Origin: Drechslerella dactyloides
Taxonomy: Eukaryota; Ascomycota; Orbiliomycetes; Orbiliales; Orbiliaceae
Length of the DNA: 64,000 bases
Reading direction: 5' to 3'
NCBI GenBank assembly: GCA_020064725.1
Contig: JAGTWJ010000017.1
Span: forward strand, 434,001 to 498,000
The notes beneath the pieces are model-generated. The model searched no databases. It saw nothing but the letters and a program-made list of their open reading frames with translations, and was not told the DNA's origin. This document shows, piece after piece, positions 21,949-32,441 of this stretch; position 1 is the stretch's first letter; each line of letters opens with the position of its first letter. The translations under genes were made by a program, and so were the position numbers.

Positions 21949-22609
21949 ATGGTCCGCGTCAAGCAGCGCTACCTCCTGTTCACGATCCTCTACCCGGCCG
22001 CCCCGGCCGCCGCTCTCCCACAGTCGATGGCCTTCTGCCAGCCTTCGCCCGCGAACCTAACGCGCACAACCCTCGCCGCCGCAATCCGCGCGTCCATCTC
22101 CACGAACTTTGGCGACTGGGGCATCGGTCAAGCGGGCAGTTTTGCGGGTATGTTCAGACCTCGAAAGCTACAATTTGAATCGCGAGACCGCCTTCCTTGG
22201 AAAATTCGCTAATACATCCTTCTCAATGGCAGTAAAATACTTCTCTCCGGCAACATCAACCGGAATCCTGCGCATCACCCGCCCCAACTACCGCACCCTC
22301 TGGGCATCCCTCACCTTTCTCCGCGAGCTCGCCGGCCACCCCGTCGTCATCAAGGTCGTCCGCATCTCCGGCACCATCCGCAAAGCCGAGGTCGAGGCCG
22401 TCAAGCTTGCTGAGGACACCATCCGGCGCGTCAGGCGCGAGCAGAAAGCTATGGGACCGAGTAATGGTGCCGCCGTCACTTCCCTATTCGGTAATGCCGC
22501 CGCGAAAGCCGGTGGCGGCGACCAGGGAGAGAAGGGGAAGGAGAGCGGCGGGGAGGGCTTGGTCGATCTAGACGTGGAGATGGATAGTGACGACGATGAT
22601 GAGGAGTGA
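21949..22609 (+). CDS. POP5: Ribonuclease P/MRP protein subunit Pop5
   Basis: Shared protein subunit of nuclear RNase P (tRNA 5' maturation) and RNase MRP (rRNA processing). Exons 21949-22147 and 22233-22609 join in phase 1, giving 191 aa. The start MVRVKQRYLLFTILYP is the family's characteristic N-terminus. The Pop5/Rpp14 alpha-beta core continues with FGDWGIGQAGSFAVKYFSPATSTGILRITRPNYRTLWASLTFL and the strand VVIKVVRISGTIRKAEVEAV. The C-terminal 60 residues are a low-complexity tail ending in an acidic cluster (EMDSDDDDEE), common in fungal homologues. The splice restores the conserved strand across GSF-AVKYFS. Confidence 0.93.
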
Positions 22610-22940
22610 AGAGATTTCTTCAGGGTGAATTTTGGAGATGAGTTTAGATATATCTTGCATTGTAAAACTACCCTTGGGATGGTCCCTACGGCATGTATGA
22701 TAGTGTGTATCAAGATACCCGGAATAGAATATGCATTTTCGGCGCCTGAATCAATGCCCTCCTCGACGTGATATCCGCGCTGGAGAGCCTTATAGATTAT
22801 CGCAATATCAATGGCTAAAAATACAACACCTTCGCAACAAAATTCACAACTTTGCCACACATGGCTCGCTCCGCCAAATCGATCAAGCCAGCTCGTTCTA
22901 TAATTCCCTTGATTCTTCACGAATCCCATTTGTTTCGGAC
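22610..22940. other. Short convergent spacer
   Basis: 3' flanks of Pop5 and the next minus-strand gene. Nothing else is recognisable. Confidence 0.5.
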
Positions 22941-24866
22941 TCACCACTCGCTTTCCTCTTCCTCTGTCCGCGCAGCATTTACGGCTCCTCCATGTGCTGC
23001 AAAACCCTCCAGAAACGGTGATCTCTCCATCCCCGCATAACAACACTCTCCCAGCCAGCGCTCTACATTCGCGCGTCCACCTCCATACCCTTGGCTGCTA
23101 TTTACACCTCCGACAGCCGTTGCATCTCCACGATTACTCGTTCTCCCAGCGCTGGGCGTCTTGAATAGCCCATGGCAAACGCTGGCGCTCGACGTTAGAT
23201 CCCTCAACGATATGTTGCTGGTCATGCGTGGCGTCTTTGGCGTGTTCTGTCGCGACTGCAGTTGGGAGATCGCCTCACGCGTCATCGGGTTGCCGGAGAC
23301 AGGCTGTCTGATGATTACCGACCCGCTGCTGCCGTCATCGCTCTCGCTTCCTTCGCCATTCGTGTTCTCGATCCACTGGCACCCCGGTGAAGTGGGGAAG
23401 TAGATTGGTTCTTGCTCTGGCGATGGGGTCACCGCTTCAGCCCGTTGAGCAGCGGTGACGAGCTCGTAGCTATTCATGGCGTTGAACTCCTCTTCTGCGA
23501 ACGGGGTTTCTGCAGCGATGACAGCTTGCAGGTTTTGATTGCCCCAGAGGCCCGAGTACTGCTCTGCGACTTGCGACTTATTAATGTCGAAAGCGTACTG
23601 CTGGCCGGGGTTCGCCTCCGCCAGACGATTGGCCTCTGCGGCGTTCTGCGCCCTTCCGTGCGCGTGATGGTCCTGGCGGGCGTATTCATCAGGAGCAGCA
23701 TGGTTGGAAGCTCCGGTGTGAGGCGTGCGGGAGGCGACGTATGCCGATGGCCTCTTCGGAATCGGCTTGATGGGCCGATCTGAATCTGCGCCGCTATGGC
23801 TGCGGTACATCTGCCCCTCCGTCGTCTGTCCGGCCTCGGTATTCAGCACAGGCTTGGTGCTGAAATACCGCTCCTCCTTCGTGACGGTCTCGCATGCGTG
23901 GCGAGAACCGTTCGCTCGCCGGCGCTTCGCGTCGACGTCCGTGACATCCGCCAGCTGTCGCTTGCCCCTTGGGGCCGTTTCCACATGCCTCGTCTCCCTC
24001 TCGATGAGGTATTCCCTGCCATCGGTTGGGGTCCTCGGCACTGGCCTGATCGGCTGCGGCATGTGCAGGATACCGGCCGTCCCGTCTCCTGCCCGGGAAA
24101 ACATCGTGGCAGGGACTTCGGGGTCGCCCACCGTGGGCTCCCCTGGCGTGTCCTCGGTTGGACACGACTTCTTCGACTCTCGGCGGCCGCTCGCCTGCCC
24201 CATCTTCTCTAGCGTTCGCTGGAGGAACTTCCCCGCAACCGTGGCGACGCTTGCGACGTCGACGGCAGATCGTAGGAGCTCTGTATGCGGGGGGTTGATG
24301 TTGGAGGCTCCGGACGTTCGCTGGAAGACGCGATCCTAGTCGACGTCTTCCTGGCCGTCCCAGGAAACCTCGTACACATCTCGGCCGGGCCGAGCGCGTG
24401 TCTCCCCTGGCTTTGCTATCGCCATGCTGGGGAACAGGTCGCGGTATGGGTTACCGTCGACCTCCTCGTTGACGACGAGGACAAAAATCTTCGGGCTCAC
24501 CTTCTTCTTCTTGGAAGAAGCGGCAGCGGTGGGAGAGGCAGCGCAGGAGGGAGTGTGGACGGCGAGGAGGGCTGATTGGGCCCCGATGTCCATTGTGTAG
24601 TGCAACTTGTCGCGATTCTGCTCCGCTGCAGGAGCACCAGCTGGAGCTGGACCCATCCGCCGATGGGAATTTTGGAATGGCTAAGAAACTCAAGATTTTT
24701 CGGTCAGCATACCATCTTCCTATATTTATCATGATTTATACACTGCAAGGCAAGGCCGTCTGCATACCTGTCTTGCGTATTTTGTTCCGAGTCGCAAGTC
24801 CTCGTCGATATCCTCGTACCAGGGTCTCCTGGCCTGGCCGGGCGTCGCTGCACCAACAGGCGGCAT
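22941..24866 (-). CDS. Hypothetical nuclear-type protein with in-frame TAG or short intron
   Basis: Exon 1 (24768-24866) encodes MPPVGAATPGQARRP and WYEDIDEDLRLGTKYARQ. A normal intron (24681-24767) leads to exon 2 from 24680. The frame is interrupted once by TAG at 24336-24338 and then stays open for 464 codons to 22941. A 48-nt (24321-24368) or 57-nt (24321-24377) in-frame intron ending CTTCCAG would remove the TAG, though both donors are weak. If spliced, the product is about 595 aa. Visible features: a Lys run SSKKKKVSPKIFVLVVNEE, VDGNPYRDLFPS, a nuclear-localisation-like cluster (GKRQLADVTDVDAKRRR), Pro-rich RPIKPIPKRP, and Thr-Pro pairs (NTPKTPRM). No domain is recognised. The alternative is a short 114-aa protein ending at the TAG plus a separate gene starting at 24203. 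Confidence 0.55.
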
Positions 24867-25982
24867 TGCGGTTTTCGCAGATGGGGAAAGAGGGGTGAGA
24901 GCAGAAGTCGGTTTGCTGGCGTCGGTGGATGCTTGCTGGGACGATGATTGCTTGTCACAATCCAGCTGGGGGCCCTGTCGGTATTTATAGTTGGCAGATG
25001 CTCGCGAGGGAAGCTTTTCTGAGGAGAAATTCTGGCAAGCGTGGGCGATAGGACTCGAGAGTGGGCAGCGCGAGGGGAAACTCGTAAGATGCGTGCATAT
25101 AGACGGGACAACTTGCCTGCTCGCTCGCTGGTCCCGGCTCCGAGTAACCGACAGGAGGAAATCTCGAGATTCTGAGAGTCTCGTGTGAGGGGAGGACGCG
25201 CTTCCCTCGAGGCCGACGACGATGATGCTTCGTCCTCTCCGCGCCGTCCTACTCATTGTCACACCATCAGAGATGCACGCACCAGTGTTGATGGTAGTAG
25301 CAATATGCAGCAGGGGAGTGACAATAAGATATACATGGACTACATATATAGACAGTAACAAGAATAAATACGGAAGGCTCTCACATCGGAGCAGGAGATA
25401 TCGTCACCCGTCTCGTTTCTGATGGCGCGGCTACGGCTGTAGGTGCCTCGGTAGCAGTTCTGTCGTCGCCTGTGCTTTCTCGCCATTCTGGTTTACTGGT
25501 GGTGCGTATTAGAGAAGGACGAAGATCGCTGGGAGGAGCTTGGTGTCGCGGTGACAAGGACGATGGTGATGGTGATGACGAAGGAATATTTGTGGTGGAG
25601 AGAGAGGTGTGCGACTCAAATCTGTGGAACCGTGACTTACTATCCTAAACCAACCGTAACGTCCTGACAGCTGACTGCATGTCACGGCAAAGTTCAAAAT
25701 GTCACCCAACCAGGCGGCCGTAACCGTAGCGAATCACAATGGAAAATTATTCTCAATAACTTGAACTTTTATTACATCATTATCGTCACCATCTCCTCAC
25801 ATCAGAAACGAATGTCCCACTGCACTGGCTAAGTCCCCAACGCAATATAACTATCTCGATACCTCGAAACGTAACGCCAACACAGCAATTCCGAAATCCA
25901 ACATCGTCCTTTCAGCGCCACAAATTCGTCTCGACGGAGTCGGTCAAGACACGGAACACAACATGCGAGAACGTTCTGCGGC
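24867..25982. other. Intergenic region upstream of the nuclear-type gene
   Basis: Promoter side of the 22941-24866 gene, with an upstream open frame that is not protein-like, followed by the 3' flank of the VWA-Vint gene. No further gene is seen. Confidence 0.5.
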
Positions 25983-28271
25983 TTACGCACCGACCCTCAC
26001 AGTATGCGCGACGCCGGCATCGACCATGCTTTCCGTCTCTGCTACCGCAGCAGTAAACCCCTTGATCAACCCGCTCTCCGCATCCCTGATAACACCCGTA
26101 CACTCGCACACTCCATCCTCGTAGAAGCCCTTCAACCCCCAGACAGCTTCAAACACAGCCTCATAATTCCCAAAGAACGAATGATTCCTGACGTCACCAC
26201 CCCTCTCCTTCTCAGCGTCGTCTACGAGCCCGTGTCCCAGCGTGACGACCCTCATGCCGCTAACATACATGCTATGGTCATCGGCAGCCGGACTCGGGAG
26301 CAACAGGACGCTGTACAGCGCCTCGCAAGGCCGCACCTCCGGCTCGACAATGTCCGACGGGAACTTCCACTCGCCCTCATGGAAGATCGGGTGCCACGGT
26401 GTGACGTCCATCTCGCCGATACGACACAACGGCGTCTTCCCGCCCGTTATTACAGTTTTAACGACCGCGCTGACCTCCGCGGGGCCGTTGGGGGTCTCCA
26501 CGGCGCTCCCGCGACGGAGAGTATCTATGCGGACGAGGGACGTGTCTGCCAGTGTGACAAGGCAGTCGCCGGTGAAACAGACACCGCCACGGACATTGTA
26601 GCGGGACATGCTGGCGAGGGCGTGCCGGGCTGGCGCGGCGGATTTAGCATGGCTACTACCTTTGGGACCGGTCCAGTATCCGTACCGGGAGCCCGAGATG
26701 GCTGGTGGTGCGCTGGGAGTTGGCGGCGGGAGCTTGTCGAATTCGGCGTCGGCAAAGTCGCGGGATTGGGTGAATAGCGGCGACTGTTGGCCGTAGACTT
26801 GCAGACCGGGGTCTTTGAAGTTGTTGCAGCGTTGCATCTGATGCGCGCGTGCGAGAGAGGGGAAGTAGTGCCGCCCCCATTTCTGGTAGGCTGCACGGTC
26901 TGAGACGGCGAGAGTGACTTCACCGCTGATGTCAGTAGCGAGTGCTTCGGCCGCTGCGTGGCCTGCGAGGTCTTGCTTGATGGCCGCAGCTTGGGCGGTG
27001 AATTTTTGCTTATACTCCTGGAGACTCTTCTCGTCTCCGACGGGCTTTACTCCGCACAGGGCATAAATTGACGAGACGAGGGTCAGTCGCTGGAAGTGGT
27101 ATTGGAAATCTTGGCTAGGTGCATTCAATTCAGGGGAGGTGGTTATTGTAGCGGCGACCTTCATGGCCTCCTGCGTATCCCAAGCCTTCGCAGTAAGTGT
27201 GACGATGATATCTTCGGGACCCTTCCGGTCTAGGTTGTCGATCTGGAAGACAAAGTCGCGCGATTGGCCGTACTGGATATCTCCAATCAAGACCTTTGCG
27301 CCCCAGCTCGCTTCCTCGAACTCGAACTCGCCCATGGGTTTCATGAGCTTGGTGCCATCGGGTACCTCGACGTCAATGTAGCAGGCGGTAGCGTAGGTGG
27401 AGAAAAGGTTCGCGAGGGAATGCACAAAGACCGTGCCGACCATTCCCGCGTCGGCGATAAACCCGTAGTGGCCGCCGCCAGCCCTCGCGATATCGCTCAT
27501 GAGCGCAGAGTCCAGGTCGTACCCGAACCCGAAGGTATTGATCGCGAACCGCGTGTCCGGATGGGATTCCGTCCATTGTTTCAACATTGGGATGTGACCG
27601 CGCGGCGGGGCCACGTTCGGCTGGCCATCAGTCAGGATGAAGAGGCTGGCAAAACGGCCAGAATCGATCTTTTTCGCTGATGTCGAGGAACCTTCGGCCT
27701 TATGCTGGACGTCGTGGATGAGATTCATACCCATCTTCAGGCCGTCCCACAGATTCGTGGAGGCTTTAGGTTGCAGCTGGTCGACGGCACTATTGAGCAA
27801 CTTCTTGCCGTCGGCCGACGAGTGCTGGAAGTCCGAGATGAGCTGCAAATGCAGAAAAACGTATCAGCATGAATTCTCAAATGGTATGCGTCAGGTAGCT
27901 TGAAGACTCACCTCCGCTCGGCTGTCGAAGGCGACAATCGAAAGCCGGTCATTCTCGTCCAATGTCGCGATAATCGTCTTCATCGCATGCTTAACGACAT
28001 CGAGAATCGTCAGTCCCGTTTCCTCCTTGGCCTTCCCCGCACTCTCCGCCGGCGCGGGGGCATCCTCTTCCATCGATCCCGAGACATCGATGACGCAGCA
28101 AAGGTCGACGGGGGCGCGCTTGAACCCGTTCTTCGCTCTCTCGGGCTTCGGAGGCTCTCGCGGCGGGGTGACGGTAACGAGAAAGTTGCTCGCGCCGTGC
28201 TCGGTGATCGAAACCGAGAGGCCAGCGGGGACCTGCTCCTCATATGGCGGCGGGGCGTCGGCGTTCGACAT
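25983..28271 (-). CDS. VWA domain protein with C-terminal Vint (Hint/intein-like) domain
   Basis: Exons 27912-28271 and 25983-27842 join in phase 0, giving 739 aa. Residues 55-270 form a von Willebrand A domain with a complete metal-ion (MIDAS) site: DVSGS at 62-66, the STNLWDGL threonine near 149, and TDGQPN at 191. A helical middle region follows, with WGRHYFPSLARAHQMQRCNNF and DPGLQVYGQQSPLF. From Cys541 (GGVCFTGDCLVTLAD) a Hint-type fold begins: the nucleophile-position Cys, RIDTLRRGSAVETPNG, and near residue 600 the TPWHPIF block with its conserved His. The tail is SFFGNYEAVF, ECTGVIRDAESGLIKGF. This is the Vint class of VWA-linked Hint domains, related to inteins and hedgehog autoprocessing domains. 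Autoprocessing is possible but unproven. An upstream TTG two codons longer is ignored in favour of ATG. Confidence 0.9.
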
Positions 28272-29657
28272 TGTGGGCAATTAAATTGGAGAACTCCTAG
28301 ATCAATTGATTGCCTGGATACCTAGGCAAGTATGCGCTTGGTTAGGATGTAAGGCAAATATACGGTGATATCGTATCAAGCACTTCTGCTCTGCTTTTCT
28401 AAAGAAAGCAAGATGCTCCAGCCCTTTTATCTCCACAGCTTGGAGCTACCAAAGTGCAAGCGCATGCCCACAGACGCAACCGGCCATCCAACGTTACGCC
28501 ATGTCGCGGATGCTAGCACACAACGACACAGCCGTGACTCACCGAAACGGCAAAAGTCAAAGCTGACTGATCCATCGCGGCACATCGCCAAGGTCCATCT
28601 GCGTGGGGAACAAGCTTGCGATCGCGAAGGATCCAAATCTCGCAATTGAGTTTCGCAGGCGCAGTGGCCTTTCAGCCTCGATCAGCTAACTGGCCGAATC
28701 CTGCGCTTTTGGACGGCCGCGTCGCAGGATGTCAAAGTGCAACGGGAGCGGGGCTTGGTATCGCCAGAGTATCTTTTTTGTATCAATGCGCAATGCCTCA
28801 TCATGATTCACCAGTTCGGTACATGCCACTACGGCTGGCCACTTCCGTCTTATGACAGATATTAGCATGAAGTGAGATATCAGTTCGGCTTCGATTCGCG
28901 ACTTCGGCGGCCTCTCGCGGATGTCGGTAGCACAACACAAGCGAACCTCGACGGCAACACTTCGAGTTGTTCCAGTCCTGGCTCGAGCCGACTAGTCCGC
29001 AGGCAGAATGATACTACAACAAGAGCCTTCAATATTGTAGATGAAGATGGAGGCTTTTTTTTTTAAAAAAAAAAAGTTGTCTCTTTAACGTCAAGCTCGC
29101 CTGGTAGCGTAATGCGGCCGTGTGCGTTTTCGGTACGCATGTCGACACCCACAAAATCAGACCGATCTCGAGATCTTTCGCTCGTTCAGCGGTATGTGTA
29201 TCCTGCAGATAAGTAGATTATAAAGTAAGTACTTACTTACTTACTTAATCTATTGGGATCGGTTGGCTAAGCCACGGAGCTCGCAATATAATCACTTCCA
29301 TGAATCAATACTTAGAGACTCTCCGTTGACAATTGACTATGATCACGATAGGATCGTTCAACACTGCAAAATATTCATACCAACCGGCCAGGACAATTCG
29401 AATATTCGAACATCAAACTATATAATCTAGGGGCAAGCCATGAGACTACGAGCTATATAACGCTGCTTTCCGTATCTATGCGCTTGCATCAACATTGCAA
29501 TGCTGTAACTTTCACTGATTATCGGTCTCTCCAAAGACCTTGCAACCCATGCATGAACCAACTTGCAACCCCTGCAAGCCACCAGGAACCCTGTCAAATA
29601 GCAATTGAAGAAGCGAAAATCCGGCAGATGGTCCTCCAAGTTCAGCAATCTGGCCAC
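28272..29657. other. Intergenic region with homopolymer palindrome
   Basis: Upstream of the VWA-Vint gene. Contains a T10-A12 block at 29055-29076, a TAAG/CTTA palindrome at 29224-29247, and otherwise unremarkable sequence. No coding frame is supported. Confidence 0.5.
29055..29076. repeat. T10-A12 homopolymer palindrome
   Basis: Ten T residues run directly into twelve A residues, a perfect dyad of at least 20 bp in an otherwise mixed sequence. Confidence 0.9.
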
Positions 29658-29753
29658 GGTGGTATGGCACAATGGTTAGCGCATTCGGCTGTTATAACCT
29701 GCCTCAGCAGGTAAGCTACCGAAAGGTTGTAAGTTCGAGCCTTACTATCACCG
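29658..29753 (+). tRNA. tRNA-Asn (GUU) with a 23-nt intron
   Basis: A full cloverleaf can be drawn. The acceptor GGTGGTA pairs with TATCACC (one G-U) and G is the discriminator. The anticodon stem TTCGG/CCGAA encloses loop CTGTTA...A with anticodon GTT at 29691-29693. The T-arm is GTAAG-TTCGAGC-CTTAC. The loop is interrupted after position 37 by an intron at 29695-29717 that folds as CCTGC-CTCA-GCAGG. Box A (TGGCACAATGG) and box B (AGTTCGAGCCT) fit RNA polymerase III promoters. The D-stem has an A-C mismatch (GCAC against GCGC), so slight decay is possible. Mature length is 73 nt plus CCA. Confidence 0.85.
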
Positions 29754-29911
29754 AATCAATCTTTTTGCTCGCTGCTCCTCTGAATCGGGATGCTTCATTT
29801 TTGCAGCCGGTTAATTTGTTAAACGAATGTGCCTTGGATGCGCGCCGGTAATCTAGAATGAATGTCCGAAGATCACACTATAGTCAATATTTCCCTCTGA
29901 TAATTTGTTAC

Positions 29912-30591
29912 ATGGATGAGTTCTCATACAAAAGAATAGTTCGGGCAACGGCATGGGCCTTTGGGACGCATCATCTGTTCACATGCAGCCACACCTTCGA
30001 AGACGAGAAGTTGATCGATCCGAGTACCGACGACGATGTGCCGGTCCAGTTGGCGAACATTTACTGGACGGATGCCCTCACTCCTACTGAAGTTCACGGT
30101 GAACTTGAGCTAGTATACCAGGATCCCGACCGTGACATTGCAATCCTCAAATCCGAGAAGGCCTTCCACCGCCTCGTACTTCAGAGTCCGCAGCCCTCGC
30201 CCTATTCGAAACTATACACAGTTCAAATATTGAGCGTTGCGCACCCGATCGTACACCTGGGCCGGGCGTATCCGGGTCCCACTATGTCCAGATTCCTCAC
30301 CGACGCAATATCGATATCAACGGAGGGGTTTTCTGGGGGGCCCGTCATGACTGCCAACGGGCATATGCTCATGTAATTGGAATGCTCCAAGCGCGCTATT
30401 CCGACGTCAACGTGGTGGTGGTCAACACAAAGTCCCTTCTGAGAGCGATGAGGCTACTTGGAAGGGGGGATACTAGACTGGGAGCAGTATGGAGTAAAAG
30501 CATGCATCGGTTGGAAGGTCCCCGCCCCCCCTGCAGTTCCCTATATCATCCACCACATCTGCAGCACATTGCAGAATCGATCCTGTGGTAA
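29912..30591 (+). pseudogene. Trypsin-like serine peptidase, frameshifted
   Basis: The frame from MDEFSYKRIV carries a chymotrypsin-fold triad: His in LFTCSHTFED, Asp in DPDRDIAILK, and Ser in STEGFSGGPVMTANGH. It then stops at TAA (30374-30376). Immediately after the GGPVMTANGH strand the expected continuation appears in another frame (HVIGMLQARYSDVN, then VVVVNTKSLLRAMRLLG) and runs to a stop at 30591. A small indel around 30361-30370 (net one base lost or two gained) explains this. No intron signals fit. It is therefore either a decayed gene or a sequencing error. There is no signal peptide and the N-terminal activation site is absent, as in intracellular trypsin-like domains of fungal proteins. 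The first 18 codons of the open frame (from 29858) may be non-coding or remnant. Confidence 0.65.
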
Positions 30592-32441
30592 CGAGGTTCC
30601 TACGCCGCAAGCATGATGATTGGGAAAATATTCCGGGGAAGATACAAGCCCTCAGGGCCGCTGAAGAGGACCCAGAGTGGGCGGCACCCTTTTGACGTCA
30701 CACTGTAGTTAAGAAATTATACAAAAGAGCGGCCGGCGCGCCCGTGAGCCGAGGGAGCCCTCGAGTCTTGTATACTCCACATTGCGGGCTGTAGGCTGTT
30801 AGTTATATATACCTAATATGCTAGATGAGTATATCGCGGGCTGTAAATCTATTGGCCATTCCCCCCTAAGATTAAGAATAGATCAATCCCATATTCCGAC
30901 TGGTACAAAGACACCCAGAATATATACGATTTCAGATCTATGTATCTAGGTTGGATTCCGTATGTCACGATAACGACTTCATCCATGAAGGTGCGGAAGA
31001 TTGTTGCAAGTTCCACAGCCGCGTGTCTCACATACGGCGAGGCTGATCAGAAGTCACAGGACGTTAGAATAAGACACCCTCAAACCCGTTGGACCTGCCA
31101 ATCGGGTTCCAACAGCTGGTGACACAGCGCACGGGCGGGTAGAAACTCGCCAGCCTCGAACGTGGCGGCAACCGAAATTTTTCGTGTGACACGCTGCAAC
31201 GGGCAACCTGCAACGACTGGCAACGCGGCAACACAGGAAATGCAACAGTGATGTTAAGGACCGCGGATCTATTGCCTTATCGGTCAGCGTACTCTAGCCT
31301 GGAAATTATCGCCGCACAAGTAGCCTGCCAGAGACAAGATAATTTTACATGAACGAAAGAGAAAAGAAAGGGTAAGGTCAGGTCATCGTGCACGGTATGC
31401 CGAGCGTGGTACTTTGATAGCGAAATAGAGCAAACTAGAGAGCAGCGTTGTATAAGGAAGGCTCGTTGGTTCGAGGCGTGCGCGAAATCGGTATTCTGCC
31501 AACCAATATCGACGCCAGCGTACATGGTTCTTGAATCACTGAACTTGAATCTGCACTATGAGGCCTATCTGTAGCGTTTTTCCATCCGGCAGTCCACTCA
31601 GTAGGCGATCGCAGAGGCCGCAGATCCTCTCCCATCGTCCGTGACACGTAAACTGGCAAGCGGTTGCGCTCGATCACGATTTGATCATTTACCTCACCTA
31701 CTGTACCACTGGTACAGCATCCCTGGTACAGGATCAGGCGTCTAGCAACAGGCGATGCGGGATGTTGCTGACGCGTCAAAGTAGTGCTAGGTGGAAATGC
31801 TCCTCTGCTCTTCCTACCCGGGGCTCTTCCACAACTTGAGGAGGTTGGAGGCGGAGAAAGGCAAGCCAGCGAAGCGTCATCCGATGGAGGGCCTGATGTC
31901 CCAGTCGAACAAGTGTTCGAACTTGGAGTTGCAGATTTGCAACCTCGTTTTCAAAGCCGAAGAAGAGTTGGAATTGGTCGGCAGCGGACCAACTCTTCCG
32001 TGGAGGACAGCTTTTGGATCTGGCGACAGGTGAGGGGAAAGCTAGTACTGCGAAAACACTTCCTAAGCAAAGAGATCCTAGAGTTTAAACTCTTGCTGTA
32101 AACTATGTTCCAAGAAATTTGTATTCCGTTACTATTTTCCCCTAACTTAAAAAGCCGCATTCAATAGTATAACATCCATGATCAGCAGACCCCATCTCAA
32201 CGTCGCACCATCGCCAGTAGCCTCCTCCCATCACTATCATAATACTAACAACCACAAGAATGATAATAACAGCATCGCGAACTGCCGGTAAGAGAATATA
32301 AAGGAAACCACACGTATATGCATAAATAAACCAATACTATAAATCCCGGTCCCTCAGTAAGTCATATTCATGCTGCAGTGCTTAAGGGGGATGGCTTCCG
32401 CATATTCCTCAGCTGATTTCAGAGCTAGCTATGAAAGGGCA
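30592..32441. other. Gene-poor spacer after the peptidase relic
   Basis: Open frames on both strands (e.g. 31435-31779 minus, 31791-32033 plus) lack recognisable motifs. The stretch around 31791-32033 has protein-like composition and may be a relic, but I cannot support a gene. Confidence 0.4.

Noticed and set aside
31791..32033. 80-aa frame with protein-like composition
   Set aside because: No motif, no splice partner and overlapped by another open frame; could be a relic but not supportable.
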